Shown here: positions 33,801-47,163 of the stretch, piece after piece
Layout: every line of letters begins with the position of its first letter
How positions within the stretch are numbered: the stretch's first letter is position 1
NCBI GenBank assembly: GCA_037892935.1
Contig: JAYXKI010000002.1
Location: 1,054,001 to 1,118,000 of the forward strand
From: Phlebopus portentosus
Lineage: Eukaryota; Basidiomycota; Agaricomycetes; Boletales; Boletinellaceae
Direction of reading: 5' to 3'
DNA length: 64,000 nucleotides
The notes under the pieces: model-generated
Told to the model about the DNA's origin: nothing
The model's input: only the letters and a program-made list of their open reading frames with translations
Database searches by the model: none
Made by a program: the position numbers and the translations under genes

Positions 33801-36800
33801 ACAACACGTCCTATTACGAGTTCACGGCGGCGTTGATATTGAGAAACTAAAGAGTGCCTGGACTGCGCTTATGGCTCAGCATGAGATTCTCCGGTGAGAT
33901 CCGTCATACATTGGTTCTTTTATTGAAGCTAATATATCGCGAACTCTCTAGCACTGTGTTCCACTATTCCTCATCTCTGGTGCAGGTAGTCCTTAAAGCT
34001 GAAGCTTGTGATCTTCCATGGCTTGAACGGGAAGTCCAGGCAGATAGTCTAGAGGAGCTCCAGTCTACCTTTTTTAAGAAAGATGCTTTAGTAATCGCTC
34101 GCTCAATCAACGAGAATATCAGCACGTCGCCAGCCTTTCGGCTAGTTTGGTATCGTCTCGAGGAACAGGAAACGTCCCTTCTTGCGTACTCTCTCCACCA
34201 TGCCATATACGACGGGATCTCCCTGCCTCTCCTTCTTCATGATGTCGAGACACTCTATCTCCATGAAAGTCCGCGGATGACCTCGCCGCTTGCACAAGTG
34301 CTCGATGCGGTCTATGACATTGACATGGATGAGGCGGCCGCTTTTTGGAAAGAAACGTTTAGTGAATTCGATTGGTCCAGGATTCCGAGGCGTCTGGCAT
34401 TCGGAGAAATAGCCAATGTCGCTACTAAAATTTTCAGGACTGGGCTCAGCGAATGGGAGAGAAACTCTGCTGAAATTAGAGTTTCCTTGCAGGCCGTCTT
34501 GACTGCGGCGTTTGGCATTTGTTTGGGGGAGCAGCTCTATGGAGTTCCCGATGTTGTGTTCGGTGTACGTTTTTGATGTATTCTGCAAGTTATTTTCTCT
34601 CGTGTTTACCCTGATTGGTTTCGTTGTAGGTCATACGGTCTGGTCGTTCATTTGCGGATGATAAGCTAAATGAAGCACGAGCGCCTTTACTGACCGTGGT
34701 TCCTACACGTGTCAACGCTGAACTGGGCGCGGAACTTTTACAGAAGGTCCAAAACGATATAGGAGCCGTACTCACATTCGAGCACATCCCATTAAGTCGT
34801 GTACAGACGTGGGTCAAACCGGGCCGACCGCTTTTCGAGGTGCTTTTTTCTGTCTCGATTGACGAGAAGGATACAACGGAACTGTGGGACATTCTTGAGA
34901 GCAAACAACCACAAGCAGACGTAAGCTCCATGTCGGCATCGTTATTTTTCCCACCCAATACACTAATTTTTCTTTTCGTAGTACATTCTCGCAGTGGAAG
35001 TAGTGCTTGATAAGAAGACCGGACAGATCCGTATTGACTGTGGGTATACCGCGCCTTTGGAATCCCACGACGTCTCTCGCATTCTTGACGAATTAGAGAA
35101 TACGGCCCGCTCCCTGGTGGAAGGCAAAGTCAGGACAGAACAAAAGTATCTTAACGGTACCAAGATGTATGAGCAAGATACGGGAGATGATAGCGATACT
35201 GAGGACCTTCCTGATGGACCGGTCGATGAAGAGCTCCAAAGCAAGATACTTTCGGTCGTGTCGCAATTTCTCAAAATCGATGAAAGTCAGATTTTGGAAA
35301 CCTCTTCACTCGTCGCTCTTGGTCTAGACTCGATCAAATCCGTTGGGTTGGCGCGTGCGCTACGAAAAGAGGGCATCGAAATCAGGTCGCTTGATATAAT
35401 GCGCCATCCGACTATACGCCGTATGGCTTCACACTCGAGCCAGGCTCTTGGGTCTCAAGGAGCACAAAGTGAAGAGAGCGAGCAAACTCGATTGTTGTCA
35501 GAGAAGCGGGAGAGAGTTGCTTCATTTGTTGACCGGAATCTATTGAAACTCGACGACAAGGACGATGTCCAGCTTTATCCGACCACTATACTACAAGCCG
35601 GGATGTTATCTCAGGTATGATACATGACTTTTCTCACGATCTGGTTGCTTATACAGGACCTTAGACAATCAGCTCAGGCGGCCAATTATACGTGCATGCC
35701 TTCCCATTCGTACTGAAGAAGTCAATAGATATCAATCGCCTCTGTGGCGCTTGGGAAAAGACAGTTCAATATTTCAGTACCCTTCGCACTTCGTTCCACT
35801 ATGTTGAAAACATGGGTGCATGGATTCAGGCTGTACATTCATCGTATCGCTTGAATTGGCACGAAATGAAAGTCCCCGATGGGAAGACATGCCTCGTTTT
35901 GTCCGAAGAGTTCATCAAGGAGTTGGACTTATCCTCTGAACGTAAGCTTGCGGAACCGCCGGTCTTCGTTCGGATGCTACGTCCGAACACTGGAGCTTCT
36001 TCGACCTGTACATTGTTGCTTGTCCTTCATCACGCGCTATACGACGGAATCTCGGTATCGCGACTATCGGAAGTTGTACGGACGTTTTATCGTGACGAAC
36101 GGCCTGCTCCCTCACCGCAATTTGTGGATTTATTGGGGTACTTCGAGTATCAAGAGTTACATGGTACTGACTTCTGGGCTCGCCAATTGCGTGGTTACAA
36201 GCGACCTGCCCTTCGAAGTAAGAGTGGAGACGGATCACACACGGGCTCCGTCTCTTCGAGTGCTGACGTCCCGTTGTCTGCTACCCGGATGAGCAAGGCC
36301 TGCGAGCACTTTGAGGTTACGGTTCAATGTTTCGGACAAGCAGCGTTAGCGACGGCACTTGCGAAAGTATACAACAGACGCGACTTAGTATACGGACATG
36401 TCGTATCGGGGCGTAGCGTGCCTCATGCGGAAGATGTCTTAGGTCCAATGATAGTATGCACTTTCTTTTCTCGAGGTCTCAAATAATGATATAGTGTTTT
36501 CTTTAGAGCACTTTGCCGTGTAGATCTAACATCCCGGCAGGCATCAGAAACTTGGACTTCGTCCGTACTATACACAGACAAAACATGGCTGCGCAGCGAT
36601 GGCAGCATGCGTCGCTGAGGTCAATCCACAGGAAAGTTGGGCTGAGCTCACTTTGGGATACTATCTTCCTATTCCAGCCCATAGTAGATGATACCTCCGA
36701 CGAAGAAGACGCTGTGTGGTCATTTGATGAATCAGAGGACGAAATCGCCAAGATACAGGTAAGACTAAAATTTCTCTTTTAAATCGATTTCTTGCCGACT

Positions 36801-38783
36801 GAGTCGGACAGTATCCGCTGAACATCGAGCTCCACCAATACCGCGATCTCCTCATTATAAAAGCAGCAAGCCAAGTAGACTTCTTCGACCAAGCCGAATT
36901 GGAAGCCATAGTCCAGGATTTCTCCCAAATATTCATACGGATCGTTAATGAACCGTTAGAAATTGCTCTTCCGCACCTTGCTATAGACGACGATGGGTAT
37001 CATTCGCTAGCCAATGGCTTTCTCCATGACATTATGAAACGGCCCCAGTCGACCCTTGCGGACGTGAGGGTTTCAAGTTTCATTGCCGTTCTATCTGCAT
37101 GCGTCGAAGCTCCACCCAACTCAATTCAGCCTGATACTCCGCTCGTCTCTCTCGGCGTCGATTCTATTACTGCCATCCAGGTCTCCTCGAGGGCACGGGA
37201 AGCGGGTCTGCAGCTGCATGCAGCGGACGTTCTGCGCTGTCAAACACCCGAAGACGTCATACAGATATTAAAGAGCAAGACGACTCAAAAGGATGTCCAG
37301 AGAAGACCGAACTCGCGTATCTCAGCCCAATTAAGAGATTCAATCGTACGGCGCCTGGTTTCTTCCAAAGACTTGATAGAAGAGATCCTGCCCGCCTCCG
37401 CCGGTATGGAGTGGCTCATTGGCATGTGGCAAGTCAGCAATCGAGAGCGCTTCCAGCATGTTTTCGCATTCGAACTGCCAAATGATATTGATGAAGACTC
37501 GCTAAAGTCGGCTTGGTGCACTCTCGTCCAGAAACACCCGATCCTACGGTCCACGTTCGTGTCAACGACCGGTGATGACGTCAACGTCGTCACGTTCAAG
37601 AAATTGACGGAAGAACGCCTTTGGTCTCGTCGAGATTTGTCGATAGAGCATTCGGCAACAAAACAGATCGAAGATATTGCGAAAGAGATGGTTTCGAGAC
37701 CACTTTCTACCGACCTTCCTCCTTGCCGAGCGGTCCTTATCAGTAGCCGAGGATTAAAGGTTCTCGCTCTACACTTGCATCATTTCCAGTACGACGCGTG
37801 GAGCCTACGGCTTCTTGCGAATGACCTCGAGAATTTATATAGAGGTGAAGGCGCCATTTACGGCGGAAATCTATCTTCATTCTTAGAAAATTGCAACTCC
37901 GAGTACTTCAAGGATGAACAAACGCGATATTGGAAATCTTACCTTCCATCACCTTTTTCGCCGTCACTCTTCCCACAACGTAACAAGGGTGTTGCCACCG
38001 AACGCGAAAGGCTCTTCTATCTCGATCGTCAAGCATTGCGTGGCATCTCACGTTTCCGCCAGCGAGCACAAGAGTTATCGTCGTCTTTGAATGTCTTGTT
38101 CCTGGCTTCTTGGGCCCAAGTGCAGGCAAAATTATCTAGTGCAAGTTCAGCTACATTTGGTTTGTGGCATCTGGGAAGATCTGGAATAGTTGACGATATT
38201 GACTCACTCCCGATTCCATGCATGAACGTCCTCCCACTGCATGTTGATATTCCCGATGTGCCTGTCATGCAGATAGCGGATCGCATTCAGAAGGCGTTAC
38301 GGCAGCGCTCCGCGATTGTAGAACAAAGTCATTTACTAGACGTTGATCATTGGTCCAGCGGAGATGGCAGCCGGGTGATAATGAACGTATTCGTGAACAT
38401 TGTGGCGACTTCAGAACTGGAGAACAGCTGCTCCGACAGCTTCTTGAAATTGATAGACGTAAGTGGAATGTTTTCGGAGCACCATCGGGAATTTATTTGT
38501 TCTTCAGCTACCATATTTCATTCCCAAGGTTAAGGAAAGGGAAGCACGTCCGTCTGCAGAAAGGCTGGCAATTTGTAATTTAATCGAGGTATGCAACTTA
38601 CCGTTGCCGCTGTTTTTGGGAAGTTAATTCTGCTTACAGGATGCCGTACTCGTGGACTTCGTCGTTTCGGGAGATGATGTCGCAATGTCTGTTGAATATA
38701 GATCGGACTATCTTGACGAAGAAGAAAGTCGCGGCTTAGTTACGGAATGGGCGCGCACAATGGAAGAGACCTTGATTCAATAA
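30801..38783 (+). CDS. Seven-domain siderophore peptide synthetase (A-T-C-T-C-T-C), frameshifted in the A domain
   Basis: Nonribosomal peptide synthetase resembling the basidiomycete type VI siderophore synthetases (CsNPS2 of Ceriporiopsis makes the linear trimer basidioferrin). Thirteen exons: 30801-31757, 31812-32127, 32182-32462, 32514-32834, 32891-33893, 33952-34564, 34630-34920, 34982-35614, 35665-36453, 36507-36758, 36812-38458, 38508-38588 and 38640-38783. A domain, about residues 230-790: A3 YMLYTSGTTGAPKG, A5 NFYGPSETT, A7 VYRTGDL, A8 IDTQIKLRG. T1 LGFDS near 830; C1 HHAIYDG; T2 LGLDS near 1376; C2 HHALYDG; T3 LGVDS near 1940; C3 HHFQYDAW. No thioesterase is present. The frame changes by one base near the T run 32787-32790, between LTAKAFIEF and VYRTGDL. 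The exon sum is 7,328, one base short; otherwise about 2,442 residues, close to CsNPS2. It is either a damaged gene or an assembly error. Confidence 0.92.
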
Positions 38784-38868
38784 ATTATAAGCTACTACCA
38801 GATCAACTCGGTTGTTTAGTATCAATTAACCTGTATCCAATTTGACCGTAAAGCACGTACCAGATGTA

Positions 38869-39438
38869 CTAGCTGGTTGAGCTCTCATGAGTCGATGAAT
38901 GCCCCATCCTTGCCACCTCTAAACATTCACGTTCTATGCCTTTCAGCCAGACGACCTTGATGCCCGCATCTGTGAGCTTTTTGGCACCTTCGCATTTAAC
39001 AAAATCATCTGGCTCGCCAACGCCGATAATGCAGCGAGTCACGCCGGCATCGATGAGGGCATCGGCACAAGGAGCAAGTCCAGATGTCCTTACTGAGCAT
39101 GGTTCCATGGTGGTATAAACGTCAACCGTGCGCAATAACGCGACCATGTCTAGTTCAGCTTCGCCACGCGAATAACCTGCAGCAGACGACAAGAATCGAA
39201 GTCTTTGATCCGTGGACAGTCCGCGAGCCTTTGCAAGCGCGTTTGCCTCAGCATGCGTGTTACCCTCGAGTTCTCGGGAGTAGCTTCGTGCAAGTATGAA
39301 GGGCGAGGCGTTGGGAGGCCTTGCGACGAGGACGCATCCGACAGAAAATGCAGTGGGTTTAGACTCGCATTTACGCGCTTCTTCAAGAGCTAGTAACATC
39401 ATTTCGAGATCAAACGCATCTGCTTCAGGCTGTTCCAT
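38869..39438 (-). CDS. RibD/Rib2-type pyrimidine deaminase (riboflavin pathway candidate)
   Basis: Single-exon, 189-residue zinc-dependent deaminase of the cytidine-deaminase fold. The zinc site is complete: HAEAN supplies the His and catalytic Glu, and EPCSVRTSGLAPCAD supplies two Cys. The spacing PCS-x6-PC and the following DAGVTRCIIGVGEPD match the deaminase domain of RibD and the C-terminal half of yeast Rib2, which deaminates the pyrimidine intermediate of riboflavin synthesis. There is no reductase domain and no pseudouridine-synthase-like N-terminus, so this is a stand-alone form. Another deaminase function cannot be excluded. It is convergent with the synthetase, with only 85 bp between the stops. 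Confidence 0.8.
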   Translation of the reverse strand: MEQPEADAFDLEMMLLALEEARKCESKPTAFSVGCVLVARPPNASPFILARSYSRELEGNTHAEANALAKARGLSTDQRLRFLSSAAGYSRGEAELDMVALLRTVDVYTTMEPCSVRTSGLAPCADALIDAGVTRCIIGVGEPDDFVKCEGAKKLTDAGIKVVWLKGIERECLEVARMGHSSTHESSTS

Positions 39439-39655
39439 TAGCCTGGCTACTAGCAGTTCTCGTTCAAGATGATAATATCCACGATACGCATACCGTCAGT
39501 TAGTATCCGGACACGTTTACATATTACGTAATAAGTCATCATCCATTCCACAATTTAAAGAGTACAGTACATTATAGGTCGGTAGGTAATAGGTAGCACA
39601 TGTAAGTAAGGTAGGGTGCGATACAGTAATAACTTGTCGAATTGCGTATGAATCG

Positions 39656-42600
39656 TCATGATGTATATAAAACAACATTGTCAAGCCTGAACTTGGACCG
39701 TATGAACAGCTTTCGTGATTGTCGGAGGAATAAACCGCTAGAAACGCGTACCGCGTCTATCAGTACCGGCCGATTGTCAAGAGAGACAAGATGCATTACC
39801 CTAGTCTTAATGCCCCCTGCACTGGGCAGTCGAGTAGAACCGTCACTGAGCCAGGCGTCAATCTCGGCAGCCGCACCACGTCCCTCGCTAATCATGACAG
39901 TTAGAAATCGATGATGATGGTAAGAAATGCAGACGACACACTTGATGCCCCAGACGATGAGCGATTGGCCACGGCGACAATCACCTGCAGCAAAGACACC
40001 CTCGACATTCGTGGAGTACTTCTAGAAAGAGAGTAAATATGCAAACTCCTCTTATTATCCATGCGACTCACTTTCTGGGGAGTTTCTATGTTGGACCTCC
40101 CGTCTTGTTTAACACCCAAGGCCTTCAGGACATCGTTTTCGGGACCAAGGAAACCCAGGGCAAGGAGGACTAACTGCGCTGGATAGAATTTCTCTGATCC
40201 AGGCACCTCTTCCATCTTCCACCTTCCTCCGCTTTCCTTCGTCCATTCAACGCGTACTAGAAGACGTATCAACAGAAAGATCTGGTACCAGAGATAAATA
40301 GCATACCAGTGTTGAGTCCTTGTAATTTCCCATCCGAATCAACGACGAAGTCCTTCGTAGAAATGCAATATTCACGCGGGTCTGAACAGGGTGTTAGAGC
40401 AGATTTATGGCAATACAAAAGATTTGCTAGTCACCGTTTCCGAAATGCGCAGCAACTTCTGTATGACCGTAGTCGGTACGGAAAGTGCTATATGCATCAC
40501 GCATCCAATTTAGTGCGAGTCATATAAATAATGTCACCATAGTGCTTACCGAGGCCACTGCGGCCAGGGATTGTCGCGAGCTCGAGCAGATGGCGGTTTT
40601 GGCAGGAGTTCGAAGTTCGTTACTGACTTCGCTCCATGACGCATTGCAGTACCGATACAGTCATTACCGGTATCGCCACCACCAATGACGATGACATCTT
40701 TCCCTTTTGCACTGATGTAATTGCCATTCTCAAGGCTGGAATCGAGCAAAGATGCTGTATTAAGCTGGCACCTTTCGTCAATATCTCATCGAGAACCAAG
40801 TGGCTGCAGAAACTCACTTGAAGGAACTCCATCGCGAAATGAATACCATCAGCGTGGCGGTTGGGAATCTTGAGATCCCTAGGCCATGTGGCCCCGGTCG
40901 CAAGAACGACCGCGTCGAATTCGGCTTTGATGTGGTTGGTGTCAGTATTCACGCCCACGTTCGCATTCGGAACGAAGGTCTACGGCAACAGTCAATGTAT
41001 GACATGACGCTCTCAGACGAACGGGCGACATACCACTCCCTCGGTAGCCATTAGGTCGATTCGGCGCTGAACAACGGACTTATCTAATTTCATACTGAAT
41101 AGCGGCGGAATTAGTCAATAGTAGTACAAGTACAGTCATGATGATTCAGCTTACTTGGGAATACCGTACATTAGAAGTCCTCCCATTCGATCATTACGGT
41201 CAAAAATGGTCACAAGATGCCCAGCCTTGTTGAGCTGATCGGCACAGGACAGGCCGGCGGGTCCAGAACCAATGATAGCGACCTTTTTCCCTGTTCGCTG
41301 AGATGGCACTTTCGGTGTCATCCAGCCCATCTCGAAGCCCTGTATACATGTGTAGTTAGTCACTTCTTTCCGGGTAATCACCGGATATCCCTTGCCTTGT
41401 CAATGATAGCGCATTCAACGCTCTTAATTCCGACGGGCTGCTCATTGATACCCAGGACACAAGCTCCTTCGCAAGGCGCGGGGCAAACACGACCTGTGAA
41501 TTCCGGGAAGTTGTTGGTTAACAGAAGCCGGTTGAGAGCGTCCTGCCACTGGCCCTTGAAAACAAGGTCGTTCCATTTGGGTATGACATTCGAAATCGGG
41601 CAACCCGTATCAGACTGACAGAAGGGAACCCCGCAGTCCATGCACCTGGCAGTCTGATACTTCAGCTCGCTTTCAGTAAGTCGGGTAGATAGTTCCTTCC
41701 AGTCTTTAACGCGTTTCCGAGGTGGTCGGTATGATTCTCCAAGCCGTTTGTACTTCATGAAGCCTTTTAATTTGTCAAGTTTCTGGACGCGTTGCTTGCT
41801 CACGTTCTCGTCAAGCATGGAGTCTTCGAGATCTACCATGAATGCTTCTGTCCTTTCCCTCTCTTTCGAGTGGGAGCGCGATATAGCCAGTGCAGTTGAC
41901 AAAGGTTCTTTCGGTTGAAGTATACTTTCCATAGTTTCGTTGGCAAGGTCAACTTGGCTAGCTGTACGGGAAGGAACAAGTTCGATGGCACTGAGACGCA
42001 ACTTCTCCTCTCTGACTTTCGCGGCCTGCTCTTCAAGGACACGTTTATAATCAAAGGGCATGACACGAACGAATAATGGGAGGAGATGATGGAAATCGTG
42101 AAGAACGCGATTGGCGACCTCTGAACCAGTATAGTGACGATGATCCTCGATAAGACTGCGTAAGAGAGCAATTTCCTTTGGATCGGTGACCTTTCCGAGT
42201 TCCACCATTTCCATGTTGACCTTTGAGGCGAAAGTATGCGCAAGATCCAGGACGTATGCTATTCCTCCGCTCATACCAGCGGCGAAGTTACGACCAGTTG
42301 TACCGAGCACTACAACACGGCCACCAGTCATATACTCGCAACCATGGTCACCGACTCCTTCAACGACCGCGTTCGCGCCGGAGTTGCGGACCGCAAACCG
42401 CTCAGCAGCGACGCCTCGTATGAATGCCTCTCCGGACGTAGCACCGTACAAGCAAACATTGCCCACGATGATGTTCTCCTCAGCTTTGAACTTTGCCGTT
42501 TTGGGAGGATAAACGACTAAGCGTCCTCCTGAAAGTCCTTTTCCGACATAATCATTGCAATCCCCTTCAAGCTCAATCGTAATTCCAGGAGCAAGGAACG

Positions 42601-45600
42601 CTCCACATGATTGACCAGCAGAGCCTCTCATGTAAATGTGTATTGTGTCTTTAGGAAGACCTTCCTCCCCGTAAAGCCTCGAAATTCTGTACGAAAGGCT
42701 GGTTCCCAGGGCACGATCGGTATTGACAACATCACAATCGATGTGAACAGGGAGGCCCTTTGTGAGAGCAGGCTCAGCCTCGTCGATGAACTTGTTATCG
42801 AGACGGATATAGAGCTTGTGATCTTGTTGCCGAACTTTATAGGTAGCAGCTCCTGGACGCATCTGCCAAGCTGGCTTAAGAACTGCCGAGAGATCAAGGA
42901 ATTTTGTCTTCGGAGTCCGCAATTGTTCGTTAACTTTCAGCATGTCTGACCTTCCAACCATCTCATTGATGGTCCGGAAGCCCATTTTAGCCATGTAACC
43001 CCGCAAATCCTCGGCCAGGTAATAAAAGAAGTTGATGACCTGCTCTGGCTGACCTGCAAATTTTGCACGCAGATTGGGATCCTGCGTGGCTATGCCAACG
43101 GGGCACGTGTTCACTGAACAATAACAGAGTCAACATAACTCCCTCCGTACATAATTAGCGACGCTTACAGTGACATTTGCGCATCATGATGCACCCCATG
43201 GCAATCAACGGCGTGGTTGCAAAGCCAAATTCTTCCGCACCAAGCATGCAAGCAATAGCGATATCGCGACCAGTGCGGATTTGACCGTCCGTCTGGACAG
43301 TGACACGTCCGCGGAGGTCGTTGAGCACCAGAGTCTGATGCGTCTCCGCAAGACCCAACTCCCACGGCAAACCGGCAAACTTAATACTGGTCCAGCGCGA
43401 AGCACCAGTACCACCATCATGACCTGAAATAAGAATATGATCTGCCTTAGCCTTGGCGACACCGCTAGCAACGATGCCCACGCCGACTTCGGAAACTAGC
43501 TTTACAGATACACGGCTGCGCGGGTTCGAGCACTTCAGGTCATAGATCAGCTGTTTTAAATCCTCGATAGAATAGATATCGTGATGAGGAGGCGGGGAGA
43601 TGAGGCCGACTCCCGCGGTAGAGTGGCGAGTTCGTGCAATGGACTGCGAAACTTTGTGTCCGGGAAGTTCGCCGCCTTCTCCTGGCTTTGCTCCTTGTGC
43701 CATTTTGATTTGGAGCTCGTCGGCATCAGACAAATAGTTCGCTGTTACACCAAACCGGCCAGAGGCGACCTGTTTTATTGCAGAACGCATTGAGTCACCG
43801 TTCGGCAGGGTGATAGATCGCTCCGCGTCTTCGCCGCCCTCGCCAGTGTTGGATTTTCCTCCAAGGCGATTCATTGCAATGGCAAGAGTAGAATGTGCTT
43901 CCATAGAAATGGATCCATATGACATCGCGCCCGTGACGAACCGACGAACGATCTCATTCCACGGTTCTACTTGATCGATGGGAATCGGGGTACAATTCTC
44001 AAACTTGAAGTCCAGTAAGCCACGAAGCGTACAACTCTTGATTTGCTCGTTGGCATTTCGTGCATATGCATCATAGGCGCGCAGATTTTTCTCGCGTACA
44101 GCATCCTGTAGATTCGCGATGCCAGTCGGATCGTTGACGTGGGCTTCTCCGCCGTCTCGCCAGTGGTATTCGCCCGATTCAGGCATGCCAGGAGGAATGA
44201 TGGTCTCGCGCGATGGCCAACCTCTTTCATGAAGTTCAAAAGCGTCCATGGCAAGCAGCTCGAAAGTGGCACCCTGAACCCTACTCGCAGTGCCGCTGAA
44301 GCATTTTGCAATGACTTTTTCATGAAGACCAAGAGCTTCAAAAATCTGGGCGGCCTTATATGATTGGAGAGTGGAAATTCCCATTTTGCTCATGACTTTC
44401 AAAATACCATTGTCAATGGCATGACGGTAATTCTCCAAGAGCTGCTCCACGGTCATATCGTCCTTAATTCTGCCACAGAAATTGTTGATCAGTTGCAAGT
44501 TCGCATGTGAGTAAATAGAGAGAACGTACAGGCCCTCCCTTCCGATCTTGTGAATGGATTCTATGACCAGATATGGACAGATCGCATCGGCACCGTAACC
44601 AACTAGAACACAGAAATGATGCACTTCCCTCGCTTCTCCAGTTTCCACCAAGAGCGCAACTTTGGAGCGTACTTTGTGTTGCACTAGATGATGGTGAACG
44701 CCAGCACATGCCATGAGAGCGGAAACAGGAACGCGATCCGGTGAGATAGCTCTATCGGACAACACAATGACCTTGACTCCTTCCTCAATAGACTCCGAAA
44801 CTTCGTTAAAAATCCTGTCAATTGCTGCGACGTACCCTGGGAGTCCCTCTGACTTCGGGAAGGTAATATCAATCGTGACAGAGGGCCAGGTCGAATATGC
44901 AAATTTCAGATTTTTCATTGCATTCATCTCCTCGATGGTCAGGACAGGGGACGGGAGGTATATCCGGTGGCATTGCTCGGGCTTCATCTCCAGAAGGTTT
45001 CCTTCAGGTCCAACGTAGCAGCCGAGACTCATGACGATGCTTTCACGAATAGGATCAATCGGTGGGTTCGTAACTTGAGCAAATAGTTGGCGGAAATAAT
45101 CGTAGATAACTCGCGGCTGCGTCGCCATGCATGCGAGCGGCGTATCGTTTCCCATGGAACCAAGTGCCTCTTTCCCATCCTTCATCATCGGAAGCATGAG
45201 CAAGTGAAGCTGCTCGATTGTATAGCCAAATACCAGTAACTTCGGATCTGTACTGAGGGTGGCATCATCCACAATAGGGGAAACTGATCGTTGTCGCATC
45301 ACTCGCTTTACGATGTTTGGGACGTGCAACACGTGTGACTCCACCCATGCTCCAAACGGCTTGGCGCGAGCTGTGGTGAGCTTGAGTTCTCTATCGTCCA
45401 CAATCCGCCCTTCCTGAGTATCTACGAGTAGCATGCGACCAGGTTTTAGTCGACCTTTTGAGACTACCTTCTCCGGAGGGATGAAAACGGCGCCGACCTC
45501 CGACGCACAAATCATGATGTCTTCGCTGGTAACGATGTACCGACAGGGACGTAAGCCGTTACGGTCAAGATTAGCACCGCAATAGCGTCCATCACTGAAT

Positions 45601-46962
45601 GCGAATAGCGCTGGACCGTCCCAGGGCTCCTGGAGACAGGATGCCCAATTGTAGAAAGCTTTCTTCTCAGGCTCCATGAAATCATTGCCCTGCCAGGCTT
45701 CCGGGACAAGCATCATTATGGCCTGAGGAAGAGTCACGACACCATTCACGACGAGGAGCTCGAGTACATTGTCGAATGCCGCGGAGTCCGAGCCACCAGA
45801 CTCGATGATCGGATACAGAAGGTCAAGCTGGTCACCGAAGAAGTCGGATTGAATTACGCCCTCACGTGCGCGCATCCAGTTCTTGTTTCCCCGGATCGTA
45901 TTAATTTCGCCTGGAAAAAAAAGTGCGATGGGTAACATAAGTTTCTACCCCAAATTACTGTCTTAGTGTTCACGGACCATTATGGGCCGCCCACCGCAAG
46001 GGTTGCGCACGATCCCAGCTTGGAAACGTGTTCGTCGAGAATCGCGAATGAACAAGTGTAAAGTGAGACCGATATAACACGTGGTTCAAGTCGTGGTAAT
46101 AGTTGTAGACTTGCGGGGGAGTAAGTTGCCCCTTGTAAACAATGTTCTTCGTTGATAAGCTGCATACATAGAACCATTTTGCGAGCGTACTTCATAAAGA
46201 AGGAAAAGGAGGTATTAAGTATAGATTCTAAGACAAGTGAGGAGAAAATTGGACAAACATGATATGAGTTGCGTGCTTGCGCAAGACATAGAGCTGACGT
46301 TCGAATTGCTTCTGGTCAAACTTGCCATTTTGAGAAATGTTCCCGTCGCCATAGTGTTCACGAAGGACGACGAAAGGTTGGAGAATCAAAGGCTCCTTGC
46401 TGCTCGCGGCCGGACCAAGAATAGAACCATCCGTGGGGACGTGTCGCCAGCCAAGTACACGTAAACCAAGATCATCGGCGAGTTTTGAGAAAATGCTTTG
46501 CTGCTTCTGAAGTTCGACCGGGTCGTTGGGCTTAAAGAAGACGTTGCCGACCGCATACTGTCCAGGCGTCGGCAGAGCGCTGCCAAGGTCTCTTTCAGCC
46601 TCCCTCTTAAAGAACTCATGTGGAATACCGGTCATGACACCTGCCCCATCACCATCCCGGGAATCTGCTCCTACGGCACCACGATGAGTCATAGCGCATA
46701 GAAGCTGGCGAGCATCTGAGACTATCTTATGGCTGGATTCGCCCTTAATGTGACAGATGAAGCCGACTCCACAAGCATCTTTGTCGAGTTCATTGATATA
46801 GAGGCCTTGACTAGCGGGTGCAGCACCAGCCCAAGATTCAGGATCACGCTGGACTGCATTGAAGCTCGCGATCTGGTCTGAAGAAGTATAATCATCGACT
46901 AGAGGCAAGTCTTCATTTTGAGAAGCGATTGGTTGATTCGAGGTGGTGTAAGGTGTCGCCAT
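39656..46962 (-). CDS. GLT1: NADH-dependent glutamate synthase (GOGAT)
   Basis: Converts glutamine and 2-oxoglutarate to two glutamates using NADH, FMN, FAD and iron-sulphur clusters. The start is the ATG at 46962 ([13 protein letters not shown]). The glutaminase domain begins at the presumed nucleophile Cys after a propeptide ([18 protein letters not shown]). Seen next: [20 protein letters not shown]; the central domain with GLRPCRY; then the FMN region with [12 protein letters not shown] and MRKCH...[12 protein letters not shown], supplying cluster cysteines. The glutamate-synthase C-terminal helix follows ([20 protein letters not shown]). The small-subunit-like part has [53 protein letters not shown] and [14 protein letters not shown]. 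It is about 2,100-2,150 residues with several short introns. The last 40 or so residues are uncertain because an extra intron is possible near 39800. Confidence 0.96.
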
Positions 46963-47163
46963 GTAACTGTGGCAGTGGACGGGCACTGAGAACGACGACG
47001 AGATACGCTGCCTGTAACAGTGCTCGACGCCGTGGAAGTAGGAGAGAAGAGGGAAGCGAAAATGAGGAGAAATGAAATGCGGGGATGACGCACGGGCCAA
47101 GAACAACACTAATACAAAAAATACATGCAAAACAAAATTGAGTCGGATTTTCGGGTGGAACAA

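Noticed and set aside
43155..45938. Separate genes suggested by several long open frames in the glutamate synthase region
   Set aside because: All carry consecutive GLT1 domains in order on one strand and are joined by short introns, so they form one gene.
28000..47000. One large secondary-metabolite cluster including the deaminase and glutamate synthase
   Set aside because: The deaminase and GLT1 are housekeeping genes with standard features, and no shared GATA cluster was seen near them.
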